DNA from: an uncultured Winogradskyella sp.
GTDB lineage: Bacteria; Bacteroidota; Bacteroidia; Flavobacteriales; Flavobacteriaceae
Length of the DNA: 64,000 bases
Reading direction: 5' to 3'
NCBI RefSeq assembly: GCF_947501905.1
Contig: NZ_CANMXL010000001.1
Span: 248,001-312,000 of the forward strand
The notes below the pieces were generated by a model, which had not been told where the DNA came from, ran no database searches, and saw only the letters and a program-made list of their open reading frames with translations. This document shows positions 29,123 to 39,150 of this stretch, piece by piece. Position numbers and translations under genes: made by a program. Position 1 is the first letter of the stretch, and each line of letters starts with the position of its first letter.

Positions 29123-29905
29123 ATGGAAGAAAAACTACATTCTTTTTTACAATCGGGCTTACTAGAGCGTTATTTAGTAGGTGACACTTCCATTGCAGAA
29201 AATTTGGAAATAGAACACCTTATAGATAATCATGCTGAAATTGCTAAAGTTTTTGAAAAACTACAAGACAATTTAGAGATTGTCGCAAAAGCTAACGCCG
29301 TTGAAGCGCCTCTTGGTGTTTTAAATAAAATTTTAGAATCTACTAAAGAGGCTCCAAAAATAATAGCCATGCCAAGGCAAAAAACACCTTGGTATAGCGT
29401 TGCGGCTAGTATAGTTGCTTTTGCATTCGCAACATGGAGTTTTGTTTTATATCAAAAAAATCAAGCTTTAAATAACGAAAACAATATCGTTGTCGATGAA
29501 ATTTTTGATTTAAGAGGTGATATTGATAAAAATAATTCCAAGTTAGATGCATTGGCGCTTCAACTTGAAAAGTTGAATAATCCTGATTCCAAAAAATACG
29601 TATTAAGAGGTAACGAACGTGCTAAAGATTTAGAAACTGTAGCCTATATCAATCCTGTAGAAAGAACATCTATGATTGATGTGGTATCACTTCCTAAGCT
29701 ATCAGAAGACCAGTATTATCAGTTAAGAGTTGAGTTAGAAGACAAAATGGTAAGCCTAGGCGCATTAGAAGATTATCAACGTACACTCAAACCCATACCA
29801 TACATGGAAGATGCTTTAGCATTAAGTATAACAATAGAAAACAGAAATGGAGAAATCTCTTCTGAAGAGCAAGAAGTTGCTGAAATTTCTCTAAAAGACA
29901 AATAA
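29123..29905 (+). CDS. Membrane anti-sigma factor (RskA-like)
   Basis: 260 aa. Cytoplasmic N-terminal sigma-binding part (about 1-85, LLERYLVGDTSIAENLEIEHL), one membrane helix (about 92-110, SVAASIVAFAFATWSFVLY), and a periplasmic RskA-type domain (about 150-260). No zinc-binding HxxxCxxC motif is visible, so it is not a ZAS-type protein. It partners the sigma factor just upstream. Confidence 0.88.
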   Translation: MEEKLHSFLQSGLLERYLVGDTSIAENLEIEHLIDNHAEIAKVFEKLQDNLEIVAKANAVEAPLGVLNKILESTKEAPKIIAMPRQKTPWYSVAASIVAFAFATWSFVLYQKNQALNNENNIVVDEIFDLRGDIDKNNSKLDALALQLEKLNNPDSKKYVLRGNERAKDLETVAYINPVERTSMIDVVSLPKLSEDQYYQLRVELEDKMVSLGALEDYQRTLKPIPYMEDALALSITIENRNGEISSEEQEVAEISLKDK

Positions 29906-29921
29906 ATAGATTAATGACTAA

Positions 29922-29958
29922 AAAAAGCCCATTTTACACATTTGTAAAGTGGGCTTTT
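29922..29958. terminator. Bidirectional terminator between anti-sigma gene and aqpZ
   Basis: A long stem (AAAAAGCCCATTTTACA with its complement, one wobble) has A-runs on the left and T-runs on the right. It lies between two convergent genes. Confidence 0.85.
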
Positions 29959-29979
29959 TTGTTTTTATATTATAAAAAT

Positions 29980-30666
29980 TTATTCTTTATCAAAGAATGC
30001 TTTATGAATAACCCCAGCAACAATAGCACCAGCTATAGGAGCCAACCAGAACAACCATAATTGACCAGTGTAATCTCCTCCCGCAAACAAAGCCTGACTT
30101 GTTGAACGTGCAGGATTAACAGAAGTATTTGTAATTGGTATGCTAATTAAATGAATCAAAGTTAAACCTAACCCAATAGCAATTGGCGCAAAACCTTTAG
30201 GAGCTCTTTGATTTGTACTCCCAAGAATTATTAATAAAAAAAACATAGTTAAAACAAACTCGGCAATTAGAGCAGATTGCATACTATATCCATCAGGAGA
30301 TAAATCTCCATAGCCATTAGATGCAAAACCTCCAACATCTGTAAATCCAGCTTTACCACTTATAATCAAATAAAGCACTGCTGCTGCTGCAATTGCGCCT
30401 ATAAGCTGAGCAACAATATAACCTGGCAGTGATTTGCCTTCAAATTTTCCTCCTGCCCATAAACCTAGCGAAACTGCTGGATTAAAATGTCCACCAGAAA
30501 TATGACCTACTGCATATGCCATGGTTAAAACCGTAAGACCAAAAGCTAATGATACGCCTACAAACCCAATACCCAACTCCGGAAATGCTGCAGCAAAAAT
30601 TGCGCTACCACAACCTCCAAATACAAGCCAAAATGTTCCAAAAAATTCTGCAAATAATTTTTTCAT
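29980..30666 (-). CDS. aqpZ: Aquaporin Z (water channel)
   Basis: 228 aa, six helices. The two half-helix NPA motifs are present: N62-P-A in HFNPAVS and N184-P-A-R in SVNPARS. The selectivity-filter residues read F42, H172 and R187, the narrow water-specific set rather than the glycerol set. Inner membrane, passive water movement in osmotic adaptation. Single gene. Confidence 0.96.
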   Translation of the reverse strand: MKKLFAEFFGTFWLVFGGCGSAIFAAAFPELGIGFVGVSLAFGLTVLTMAYAVGHISGGHFNPAVSLGLWAGGKFEGKSLPGYIVAQLIGAIAAAAVLYLIISGKAGFTDVGGFASNGYGDLSPDGYSMQSALIAEFVLTMFFLLIILGSTNQRAPKGFAPIAIGLGLTLIHLISIPITNTSVNPARSTSQALFAGGDYTGQLWLFWLAPIAGAIVAGVIHKAFFDKE

Positions 30667-30759
30667 AATTAAAATAGTGTTAGTTAGTAATAATTATTAA
30701 GAGACCTTACTCTACTAAAAGTCACTCAGATTTAGATATAACTTATAGTTTAAAAGGTT

Positions 30760-30767
30760 TATCTTTG
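30760..30767 (+). promoter_or_regulatory. Probable -7 box for the gene run starting at 30796
   Basis: TATCTTTG matches TAnnTTTG exactly, 28 nt before the ATG. No good -33 element. Confidence 0.45.
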
Positions 30768-30795
30768 TCTAAATTTAATAAATATTCATTCATCA

Positions 30796-30999
30796 ATGAA
30801 GTTGTTAATTATAACATTAGGTCTTTTGCTATTAGCTGTAGCTGGTATAGCTATAAAAATATGGGCAAAAAAAGATGGAGAATTTGCTGGCACTTGCGCT
30901 AGTCAAAACCCAATGCTTAACCGAGAAGGCGAAGCTTGTGGTTTCTGTGGCAAAACTCCTGACCAGTTCGACTCTTGTTCAGAACCTCAACACTCTTAG
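30796..30999 (+). CDS. Small membrane-anchored Cys-rich protein
   Basis: 67 aa. One N-terminal hydrophobic helix (about 3-22), then a short polar part with four Cys: C34 (GTCAS), then CGFC near residue 50 and C62. The spacing could bind a metal or form disulfides in the periplasm. Similar small proteins are annotated only as membrane or secreted protein in Flavobacteriia. The glycosyltransferase gene starts 8 bp later, so the two are likely co-transcribed. Confidence 0.8.
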   Translation: MKLLIITLGLLLLAVAGIAIKIWAKKDGEFAGTCASQNPMLNREGEACGFCGKTPDQFDSCSEPQHS

Positions 31000-31007
31000 A
31001 TATATAA

Positions 31008-32120
31008 ATGGGCGTACTCCAAGTACTATTCTATTTTTTTATAGCTATAGCTATAATCCAATATATTTATTACATCTGTTTTCTAAATTTTTTCTCATCA
31101 CTTAAATCCACAAAAGGAAAGCAAAAAAATATACCTGTATCTATAATAGTTTGCGCAAAGAACGAAGCTGAAAATCTAAGACAGAATCTATCGAAAATAA
31201 TTAATCAAAATTATGACAACTTTGAAATTGTTCTGATTAACGATAACTCTTGGGACGAAACCCTAGATGTTATTGAAGAATACGCATCAAAACATCATAA
31301 TATTACAGTAGTAGATGTAAAACCAATCGAACAGTTCTGGGGAAACAAAAAGTATGCCTTGACACTTGGCATAAAAGCATCTAAATACGAGTTTTTATTA
31401 TTCACAGATGCGGACTGTGCTCCTGCTTCTGATCAATGGCTTAAAGAAATGAGTAGTCATTTCAGTAATAAGAAATCTATTATTTTAGGATATGGTGCTT
31501 ATGCCAAAATCAAGCATTCTTTATTAAATGTACTAATACGGTTTGAAACTGTAATGACAGCCACACAGTACTTTTCATATGCAAGAATGGGCAGTCCGTA
31601 TATGGGTGTTGGTCGAAATCTAGCCTACAGAAAGGAGCTCTTCTTCAACAATTCCGGATTTATGAAACATATGGAAGTTAAGTCTGGCGATGATGATTTA
31701 TTTGTAAATGCTATCGCAAATAATAGCAATACTGCTATTTGTATTTCTGAAGAAAGCTTTACTATTTCAGAGCCAAAAAAGACATTTAAAGATTGGGTTA
31801 TACAAAAACGTCGACATATAAGCACTGCTAAACACTATAAGCCATTACACAAATTTCTACTTGGTCTGTACTTCTTCAGTCAGTTTACATTTTGGACTTT
31901 AACAACTATTCTTCTACTGTTTTTACACCAATGGGAAATTGTTTTGGCCGTATTAGGCTTCAGGATTATAATTCAATATATATCTGTTGGTCTAGCTGCA
32001 AAAAAGCTAAAATCTTCAGACTTAATTATATTTATTCCTTTATTAGAAATTTTTCTAATTATTTTTCAATTAGCTATCTTTAGTGCTAATCTCATCTCAA
32101 AACCTAAGCATTGGAAGTAA
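31008..32120 (+). CDS. Membrane glycosyltransferase family 2
   Basis: 370 aa. N-terminal helix (about 5-25), a GT-A catalytic domain with VSIIVCAKNEAENL, DD in INDNSWDET, the DxD equivalent TDADCAP, GDDDLFVN and the QKRRH signature, then two or three C-terminal helices. This architecture transfers sugars to lipid or polymer acceptors at the cytoplasmic membrane. Acceptor unknown. The last codons overlap the TTG start of the sigma-factor gene. Confidence 0.92.
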   Translation: MGVLQVLFYFFIAIAIIQYIYYICFLNFFSSLKSTKGKQKNIPVSIIVCAKNEAENLRQNLSKIINQNYDNFEIVLINDNSWDETLDVIEEYASKHHNITVVDVKPIEQFWGNKKYALTLGIKASKYEFLLFTDADCAPASDQWLKEMSSHFSNKKSIILGYGAYAKIKHSLLNVLIRFETVMTATQYFSYARMGSPYMGVGRNLAYRKELFFNNSGFMKHMEVKSGDDDLFVNAIANNSNTAICISEESFTISEPKKTFKDWVIQKRRHISTAKHYKPLHKFLLGLYFFSQFTFWTLTTILLLFLHQWEIVLAVLGFRIIIQYISVGLAAKKLKSSDLIIFIPLLEIFLIIFQLAIFSANLISKPKHWK

Positions 32121-32665
32121 AAAAAGCTATTGAACTCGCTAAGCAAAATGACCAAGCTGCATTCAATTATTTATTAGATAAATATTGGAACGATGTATAT
32201 GGTTTTCAGCTTAAGCGAACAGAAAATGAAAATGATGCCGAAGATATTACCATACAGACATTCTCAAAAGCTTTTGACAAAATAGATAACTATAATGATA
32301 AATATGTTTTTAAGACTTGGTTAATTACCATTTCAAAAAACATTCACATAGACTTAGTAAGAAAGCACAAATCATCAATAAACAGTAGAATAAATGAACG
32401 TAATGATGATATTGTTTACGATATCCCTGACGAATCTCCTACGCCTGAAGACAAGATTATTAGAGAACAAAATTTAGCAAAACTCCTAAGAGACATAAAA
32501 AAACTAAAACCGCATTATCAAGAAGTCATTAACCTTAGATATTTTCAGGAGTTGAGCTACAAAGATATTTCCAAAGAACTAGAAGAACCTATTAATAATG
32601 TAAAAGTAAAGCTCTTAAGAGCTAAAAAACTTCTAGCTCAAATTATTACCAAGCCAAATGCTTAA
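32111..32665 (+). CDS. Sigma-70 family RNA polymerase sigma factor
   Basis: 184 aa with a TTG start overlapping the glycosyltransferase end by 10 bp. ECF layout: region 2 (about 15-80, NENDAEDITIQTFSKAF and TWLITISKNIHIDLVRK) and region 4 (about 120-180, YFQELSYKDISKELEEPINNVKVKLLRAKK). Unlike the sigma factor at 28582 it has no anti-sigma neighbour. Instead it is coupled by an 8-bp overlap to an Nramp-like transporter. Confidence 0.93.
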   Translation: MEVKKAIELAKQNDQAAFNYLLDKYWNDVYGFQLKRTENENDAEDITIQTFSKAFDKIDNYNDKYVFKTWLITISKNIHIDLVRKHKSSINSRINERNDDIVYDIPDESPTPEDKIIREQNLAKLLRDIKKLKPHYQEVINLRYFQELSYKDISKELEEPINNVKVKLLRAKKLLAQIITKPNA

Positions 32666-33899
32666 CACATTAAAAAAATTAGGTCCAGGATTATTATTTG
32701 CTGGTGCAGCTATTGGCGTCTCTCATTTGGTACAGTCTACAAGAGCTGGGGCAAATTTTGGCTTTGGACTGCTTTGGGCTTTACTACTAGTTAATATATT
32801 CAAATATCCTTTTTTTCAATACGGACCTAGATATGCAATGGCTACAGGCGAAAGCTTGATAGATGGCTATAAACGGTTAGGAAAAGGAGTATTAACAGCC
32901 TATTTTTTACTCACTTTTGCTACTATGTTTACCATACAAACCGCAGTTACAATTGTTACTGCTAGTTTGGCATCTCATGTTGTATTTGAATTTAAGCCTC
33001 TTGTAATTGGTAATTTATCTATAAATAGCGTACAAATATGGACCGTAATTCTGCTAGGAATTTGTACAAGCATTCTTATACTAGGACGTTACAAGTTATT
33101 AGACAAACTGATGAAAATAATTGTTTTAACACTAACAGTTACTACAATCGTTGCTGTTATAGCTTCAGGATTAAACTCAGAAAATACTATAAGTTTAAGT
33201 CAAGTGTTTCCAGAAAAATCTAGTTGGGTATTTTTAATTGCCTTTATGGGTTGGATGCCAGCACCATTAGATATTTCTATTTGGCATTCATTATGGTCTA
33301 TAGAAAAACATAAAGACAATAAAGAATTTAATACTAAAACTGCACTTTTTGATTTTAATATTGGCTATATCACAACTCTTATATTAGGTCTTGGATTTTT
33401 AACACTTGGTGCATTGGTATTTTATAATTCTGGCGAAACTTTAAGTACATCTGCTTCAGGATTCTCATCTCAACTCATACAAATGTATACTGACAGCCTA
33501 GGTGATTGGGCATATGCAATTATTGGGTTGGCAGCTTTAACCACTATGTTTAGTACAACACTAACAACATTTGATGCATCTCCTAGAGTAATGGAACGTA
33601 CAACTTCAATTTTATCAAATTCAAGATTAGCAAAGAGTTATAATTTCTGGCTAGCAATACTCTTTCTAGGTACATTAATCATATTCTTTTTTTTAAGTGC
33701 TGAGCTAGGAACACTAGTCAAAACGGCAACAGTTCTCTCTTTTTTAACAGCACCCTTTTATGCCATAATTAACTATAAACTTATGAGTTCTAATCATGTT
33801 CCAAAACAATGGCGTCCTAAAATGAGTATGCATATTCTAAGTTGGTTGGGCATTATATTCCTCATCAGTTTTGGTGTATGGTATGTAACAATACTTTAG
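32658..33899 (+). CDS. Nramp-related transporter lacking the canonical metal-binding motif
   Basis: 413 aa, about 11 helices. Opens like Nramp proteins (LKKLGPGLLFAGAAIG), but where MntH has Asp-Pro-Gly-Asn in helix 1 this protein has Gly-Val-Ser-His. In helix 6 the Met-Pro is kept (WMPAPLDISIWHS) but the His of MPH is replaced by Ala. So the fold is probably retained while the substrate differs from Mn2+/Fe2+. Mg2+-transporting Nramp relatives with altered sites are known. The substrate here is open. Confidence 0.82.
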   Translation: MLNTLKKLGPGLLFAGAAIGVSHLVQSTRAGANFGFGLLWALLLVNIFKYPFFQYGPRYAMATGESLIDGYKRLGKGVLTAYFLLTFATMFTIQTAVTIVTASLASHVVFEFKPLVIGNLSINSVQIWTVILLGICTSILILGRYKLLDKLMKIIVLTLTVTTIVAVIASGLNSENTISLSQVFPEKSSWVFLIAFMGWMPAPLDISIWHSLWSIEKHKDNKEFNTKTALFDFNIGYITTLILGLGFLTLGALVFYNSGETLSTSASGFSSQLIQMYTDSLGDWAYAIIGLAALTTMFSTTLTTFDASPRVMERTTSILSNSRLAKSYNFWLAILFLGTLIIFFFLSAELGTLVKTATVLSFLTAPFYAIINYKLMSSNHVPKQWRPKMSMHILSWLGIIFLISFGVWYVTIL

Positions 33900-33921
33900 A
33901 ATTTTTTAATTTTTTACTTCG

Positions 33922-33929
33922 TATCTTTG
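33922..33929 (+). promoter_or_regulatory. Probable -7 box for lipA
   Basis: TATCTTTG, an exact TAnnTTTG match, 22 nt before the lipA start. Confidence 0.45.
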
Positions 33930-33951
33930 TTGGGTCGAAACAGAAATTTGA

Positions 33952-34824
33952 ATGGAGACCAAAACAGCATCAAATATACTTCCTGAACGTAAACCAAAAT
34001 GGTTACGTGTTAAACTCCCAACAGGGAAAAAATACACCGAATTACGAAGCCTTGTTGACAAATACAAGTTGAATACAATTTGTACTTCTGGTAGCTGCCC
34101 TAATATGGGTGAATGTTGGGGAGAAGGCACAGCGACCTTTATGATTTTGGGTAATGTTTGTACGCGTTCTTGTGGATTTTGCGGCGTTAAAACTGGTAGA
34201 CCAGAAGATGTAGATTGGGATGAACCAGAAAAAGTAGCCCGTTCTATAAAATTAATGGGGATTAAACATGCTGTTTTAACAAGCGTAGATCGTGACGATT
34301 TAAAAGATATGGGAAGCATTATGTGGTCAGAAACGGTAAAAGCCGTCAGGAGAATGAACCCTGAAACTACTTTAGAAACTCTAATTCCTGATTTTCAAGG
34401 TGTAGAAAGGCACATAGACCGCATTATTGATGTAGCTCCAGAAGTAGTATCTCATAATATAGAAACCGTGAGACGTTTAACTAGAGAAGTTAGAATCCAA
34501 GCCAAATATGACCGTAGCATGGGTGTTCTCAAATATTTAAAACAACAAGGGCAACGCAGAACAAAATCAGGAATCATGTTAGGACTTGGTGAAGCTCGTG
34601 AAGAAGTTATACAAACATTGCATGACTTACGAGAAAATGATGTAGATGTCGTAACCATTGGGCAATATCTACAACCAAGTAAAAAGCACCTTCCTGTACA
34701 ACGATTTGTTAATCCAGATGAGTTTGAAGACTATAAAACTATTGGCTTAGAACTTGGGTTTAGACACGTAGAAAGTAGTGCTTTGGTTCGCTCTTCATAT
34801 AAAGCTCAAAAGCACATTAATTAA
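33952..34824 (+). CDS. lipA: Lipoyl synthase
   Basis: 290 aa. Radical-SAM enzyme that inserts two sulfurs into octanoyl chains on lipoyl domains. Both iron-sulfur clusters are marked: auxiliary cluster C44, C49, C55 ([12 protein letters not shown]) and radical-SAM cluster C70, C74, C77 (CTRSCGFC). The C-terminal RSSYKA contains the conserved serine that ligates the auxiliary cluster. Its stop and the gap start share one base (TAATG). Confidence 0.98.
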   Translation: METKTASNILPERKPKWLRVKLPTGKKYTELRSLVDKYKLNTICTSGSCPNMGECWGEGTATFMILGNVCTRSCGFCGVKTGRPEDVDWDEPEKVARSIKLMGIKHAVLTSVDRDDLKDMGSIMWSETVKAVRRMNPETTLETLIPDFQGVERHIDRIIDVAPEVVSHNIETVRRLTREVRIQAKYDRSMGVLKYLKQQGQRRTKSGIMLGLGEAREEVIQTLHDLRENDVDVVTIGQYLQPSKKHLPVQRFVNPDEFEDYKTIGLELGFRHVESSALVRSSYKAQKHIN

Positions 34825-35840
34825 TGATTAGAGTTGCCATAAATGGTTTTGGTAGAATTGGAAGACGATTCTTAAGGCTTTCGCTAAATAATCCCAATAT
34901 AAAAATAGTAGCTATTAATGATCTAGCAGATGCTAGAACTTTAAGTCATTTGCTCAAGTATGACAGTATCCATGGTGTTTTAAATAAAAGCATTGAGCAT
35001 TCTAAAAATGAAATTATTATAGATGGTGAAAAAATCCCTTTACTAAGTCAAAGTGATATTTCTAAAATAAATTGGCATAATTACCGACCAGATTTTGTTG
35101 TCGAGGCAACTGGAAAATTTAAAACCGAAGCCCAATTAAAGAACCATATTATCAATGGTGCAAAACGTGTTATACTATCTGTGCCACCATCAGATGATTC
35201 TATAAAAACTGTTGTTTTAGGTGTAAATGACAACATCTTAGATGGTAGTGAAACAATCATCTCTAATGCATCATGTACAACCAATAACGCAGCACCAATG
35301 ATGGCTTTAATGCATGAAAATTTTGGCGTAAAACAAGCATACATTACCACAATACACTCTTATACGACTGACCAAAGCTTACACGATCAGCCGCATAGAG
35401 ATTTGCGTAGAGCAAGAGCCGCAGGACAATCTATTGTGCCTACAACTACTGGAGCAGCAAAAGCACTAACCAAGATATTTCCTGACTTAGAGGATGTAAT
35501 TGGTGGTTGTGGTATCAGAGTACCTGTTCCTAATGGCTCTTTGACTGATATTACTTTTAATGTAGAAAGCGAAGTGACTATTGCCCATGTTAACGACCTA
35601 TTTAAAAAAGCTTCGCAAACACATTTAAAAAGAATACTTCAATATACTGAAGACCCAATAGTTTCTATTGATATTAACGGAAATACACACTCTTGTATAT
35701 TTGATGCACAGATGACTTCGGTTATTGGAAACATGGTAAAAATTATTGGCTGGTACGATAATGAAACTGGCTATAGCTCACGTTTAATTGAACTTATATG
35801 TAATTTATCGGAAAAAAATACACTTTTATCGAATAAATAA
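34824..35840 (+). CDS. gap: Glyceraldehyde-3-phosphate dehydrogenase, type I
   Basis: 338 aa. NAD-binding INGFGRIGRR (residues 6-15), D33 in INDLAD indicating NAD preference, catalytic C151 in SNASCTTNNAAP, and WYDNETGYS near the C-terminus. Glycolytic/gluconeogenic. It overlaps lipA by one base, an unusual partner, so it may be a second isoenzyme rather than the main glycolytic copy. Confidence 0.96.
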   Translation: MIRVAINGFGRIGRRFLRLSLNNPNIKIVAINDLADARTLSHLLKYDSIHGVLNKSIEHSKNEIIIDGEKIPLLSQSDISKINWHNYRPDFVVEATGKFKTEAQLKNHIINGAKRVILSVPPSDDSIKTVVLGVNDNILDGSETIISNASCTTNNAAPMMALMHENFGVKQAYITTIHSYTTDQSLHDQPHRDLRRARAAGQSIVPTTTGAAKALTKIFPDLEDVIGGCGIRVPVPNGSLTDITFNVESEVTIAHVNDLFKKASQTHLKRILQYTEDPIVSIDINGNTHSCIFDAQMTSVIGNMVKIIGWYDNETGYSSRLIELICNLSEKNTLLSNK

Positions 35841-35867
35841 TTATATTTGTTTGTTAAATATGTTGTA

Positions 35868-38099
35868 ATGTCCCAAACTAAACTTTACATATTCTTATTT
35901 TTTATAGTATTTGGCTTAACCAACCAAGCTCAAACCACTGACGAGCTAGATATTGGAGAACTTGAAATCTCTCTTCAACAACAGCTTGATCAAGCAAAGC
36001 TGCTTACTACGCGCGGAGACTACTATAATGCTAAAGATAATCTGGAAAAAGCGCTCGATATTTCCATAAAAATCAATGACCGAAAAAGTGAGGGTGTTAT
36101 TTATACAAAAATTGCTAAACTTCAATACTTAATTGAAGAACCCGAGCAGGCAATTTCATCATTAACAAAAGCCATAAGTATTCAAAGAAATATTAATGAT
36201 AAAACTAACCTTGGTCTTACTTATAATATTCGAGGTGTAATACATAGCAATCTTAAACAATATAAAACTGCACTTGAATATTATTCTAATGCATTAAATA
36301 GTTTTGAAGATGAAAGCTCAGAAAAATATGAAGCTGAAGTCAACTTAAACGAAGCAAGAGTATATAATAAGCTTGGTCAGCCTGAAAAAGCTCATGAAAA
36401 GCTTGAACGTGCAATAATTATTGCAAACAAGTATGAACTAAATCGTGTGCTTAGTAGTAGTTATATCCTAAATGCTAATGTATATCAAAGTAAAGAAGAA
36501 TATAATTTAGCCCTAGATCAAGCACAAACAGGTTTAGATATTGCTCAAGAAAACAACTCTACAGAAAACTTGAACAATGCTTATCTAACTCTAAGCAAAA
36601 TATATCAGAGCAAAAAGCAATATAAGTCGGCTAACCTTTATCTAAACAAACATATACAATTATCAGATTCTCTGTTAAATATTCAGAGAGAAAATTTATC
36701 TACTGAAAAAAGCACTCAACATATAGTTGACTATCAAAATGCCGAAAATCAACAACTAAAAGACCAAATTACCGAAGCTGATGTAGGAAGTAATCTTGCA
36801 AGAATAACTACCATATTAAGTATTTCTTTAATTACAATTCTGTCTTTATTAACGCTTTCTCTATACAAAAACAATAATATTAGACTGCGAACAAACAATA
36901 TGCTTCAAATAAAAAACGATGAACTTATTGTCGCAAAGGAAAAAGCAGAATTGGCATCAAAAACTAAAGCAAACTTCTTGTCTACAGTAACTCACGAACT
37001 AAGAACACCTTTGTATGCTGTAACTGGTTTAACAAATTTACTTTTAGACGAAGAACCAAAGGAGAAACAAATTCCACATTTAAAATCTCTTAAATTCTCT
37101 GGTGATTACCTCCTTACTTTCATTAATGATATACTTCAGATTAATAAGATTGAAGCCAATAAAGTAGAATTAGACCCAGAAGATTTTAATCTTAAAACAA
37201 AGATTGAAAACGTTATTGCTGCACTTAATAATTCAGCAAAAGACAACAATACTAAGATACATTTTGATTACGAAGAAAACCTTCCTGAAACGTATATTGG
37301 TGACCAGCTCAAGATTTCTCAAATCTTAATCAACTTATTAGGAAACGCCATAAAGTTTACTAAAGACGGGGATATTTGGGTTAGAGTTAAAAAAGCAGAA
37401 GTTAAGAAAAATCTTTACCGCCTTAATTTTGAAATCCAGGATAATGGTATTGGTATCTCTAAAGAAAAACAAGAGCAAATGTTCGAGAGTTTCTCTCAAG
37501 GATCAATTCAGATTAACAGAAAATATGGTGGTACAGGTTTAGGACTCTCTATTGTAAAAGGTCTTATAAAAATCTTAGAAGGTAAAATATATCTTAAGAG
37601 TCAATTAGGTAAAGGCACAAGTTTCTTTTTTGAACTGCCTCTAAAACATGTTGAACCAAAGAAAAAAGCAGTTGTTAAAGAAAGTAAACATATAGAAAAC
37701 ATTAAAGCATTGGATTTAGAGAGTATTAAAATTTTGGTGGTAGAAGACAACAAAATCAACCAAATGATTACCAAAAAAATCTTGACCAAAATGGGACTTG
37801 GTTGTGATATCGTAGATAACGGAGAAGAAGCCGTAAATATGGTTAAGGATACAGAATATAATGTTGTCTTAATGGATATTCATATGCCGGGTATTAGCGG
37901 TCTAGAAGCTACTAGGCGTATACGTACTTTCAATAAAGAGCTTACTATTTTTGCTTTAACTGCAGTAACTCTTGAAGATAAAATGCATGAGTTTGATGAA
38001 GCCGGTTTTGATGATATTATCTCTAAGCCATTCAAACAAGAAACCTTTGAAAAGAAACTATACACTGCACTTTCAGGAAAATCGGAAGCGACTGCTTAA
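35868..38099 (+). CDS. TPR-containing hybrid sensor histidine kinase/response regulator
   Basis: 743 aa from ATG 35868. Signal sequence (about 1-22), six or so tetratricopeptide repeats (about 40-280) in the periplasm, one membrane helix (about 312-333), HisKA with phospho-acceptor H376 (THELRTPL), HATPase with the N box at LGNAIKF (about 491) and DNGIG (525-529), GTGLGLSI, then a receiver domain (about 621-740) with phospho-Asp D670 (VVLMDIHMPG). No DNA-binding output domain, so it must relay to another protein. The stop overlaps the convergent lpxK stop. Confidence 0.95.
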   Translation: MSQTKLYIFLFFIVFGLTNQAQTTDELDIGELEISLQQQLDQAKLLTTRGDYYNAKDNLEKALDISIKINDRKSEGVIYTKIAKLQYLIEEPEQAISSLTKAISIQRNINDKTNLGLTYNIRGVIHSNLKQYKTALEYYSNALNSFEDESSEKYEAEVNLNEARVYNKLGQPEKAHEKLERAIIIANKYELNRVLSSSYILNANVYQSKEEYNLALDQAQTGLDIAQENNSTENLNNAYLTLSKIYQSKKQYKSANLYLNKHIQLSDSLLNIQRENLSTEKSTQHIVDYQNAENQQLKDQITEADVGSNLARITTILSISLITILSLLTLSLYKNNNIRLRTNNMLQIKNDELIVAKEKAELASKTKANFLSTVTHELRTPLYAVTGLTNLLLDEEPKEKQIPHLKSLKFSGDYLLTFINDILQINKIEANKVELDPEDFNLKTKIENVIAALNNSAKDNNTKIHFDYEENLPETYIGDQLKISQILINLLGNAIKFTKDGDIWVRVKKAEVKKNLYRLNFEIQDNGIGISKEKQEQMFESFSQGSIQINRKYGGTGLGLSIVKGLIKILEGKIYLKSQLGKGTSFFFELPLKHVEPKKKAVVKESKHIENIKALDLESIKILVVEDNKINQMITKKILTKMGLGCDIVDNGEEAVNMVKDTEYNVVLMDIHMPGISGLEATRRIRTFNKELTIFALTAVTLEDKMHEFDEAGFDDIISKPFKQETFEKKLYTALSGKSEATA

Positions 38100-39094
38100 C
38101 TAACAAATTCCCCAATTAACATATTAAATTCTATAGGCTTATCCAAGACTATTTCTATAGGCAAATAGAATAATTTAGAACGTAAACTTTCTATATCTAA
38201 CAATCGCATATAATCCTTTTCGGTTGTTAAAATCAAATCTTTTTGTTCTAATAGCTCAATGTCCTTTATCGTAAAATTATAATGGTCACCATATTCTAGA
38301 TGTTCAAAATCTAAAGCTTTTGATTTTAAAAATTCAACCAATGGTTTAGCATTTGCAATACCTGTCACTAGGGTAAATGAAGACAAATCATGTAGCCTTT
38401 TTTCAGATGATTCAGACATCACTTTTTCGCTGTACTTTATACTACTAAAAAACACATTCTGATGATTCTTTGGAGCAATCTGTTTTACAACTGCTGCCTT
38501 TTTTTCTTCAGGCAAATTATCTGGACACTTTGTAACTACAATAATATTTGCACGCTTTGCCCCTAACTTTGGCTCTCTTAAATTTCCAGTGGGTAAAACA
38601 ATATCATTAGTATATAACTTATTGTAAGAGGTCAATAAAATATTTAATCCAGGGTTTACTTTTCTATGCTGATAAGCATCATCCAGAAGTATAATTTCTG
38701 GTTTTAAATTTAAATTTCGTAATTCTGCTATACCATGTTGTCTATCTTCATCGACAGCAACATAAATGTCTTTGTATTTTTTATAAAACTGAAACGGCTC
38801 ATCTCCAATAGTATCTACATTTGCTTTATCATTAGCTAAAAGAAAACCTTTGGTAACGCGTTTATAACCTCGGCTAAGCGTTGCAACTTTCTTTTTTTTT
38901 GATAATAATCTTACCAGATATTCAATCATAGGTGTTTTTCCTGTACCGCCTGTACTTAGGTTACCCACACAAATCACTGAAAAATCGTAAGACTTTGAAG
39001 ATTTAAGCCCAGAATCATAGAGCTTATTTCTTAGCCAAGTCACTAAAAAGTAAATGGGAACAATTGGGAATAATAGTATTCTTAGGATTTTCAT
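38096..39094 (-). CDS. lpxK: Tetraacyldisaccharide 4'-kinase
   Basis: 332 aa from ATG 39094 (GTG 39100 is possible). Phosphorylates the lipid A precursor at the inner membrane. N-terminal hydrophobic anchor (about 5-22) and Walker A loop VGNLSTGGTGKTP (residues 43-55). DDAYQHRKV is the family's catalytic Asp region, and LTTEKDYMRL sits near the C-terminus. It shows that the organism makes a 4'-phosphorylated lipid A precursor. Confidence 0.95.
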   Translation of the reverse strand: MKILRILLFPIVPIYFLVTWLRNKLYDSGLKSSKSYDFSVICVGNLSTGGTGKTPMIEYLVRLLSKKKKVATLSRGYKRVTKGFLLANDKANVDTIGDEPFQFYKKYKDIYVAVDEDRQHGIAELRNLNLKPEIILLDDAYQHRKVNPGLNILLTSYNKLYTNDIVLPTGNLREPKLGAKRANIIVVTKCPDNLPEEKKAAVVKQIAPKNHQNVFFSSIKYSEKVMSESSEKRLHDLSSFTLVTGIANAKPLVEFLKSKALDFEHLEYGDHYNFTIKDIELLEQKDLILTTEKDYMRLLDIESLRSKLFYLPIEIVLDKPIEFNMLIGEFVS

Positions 39095-39150
39095 TAACAC
39101 GAAAGTAATATATATCTTTAATATTTATATTTACAAAAAACACAAATTCA

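Noticed and set aside
35868..38099. Hybrid kinase as part of a polysaccharide-utilisation regulator (HTCS)
   Set aside because: It has TPR rather than Reg_prop/Y_Y_Y sensor domains, no AraC output domain, and no SusC/SusD genes nearby.
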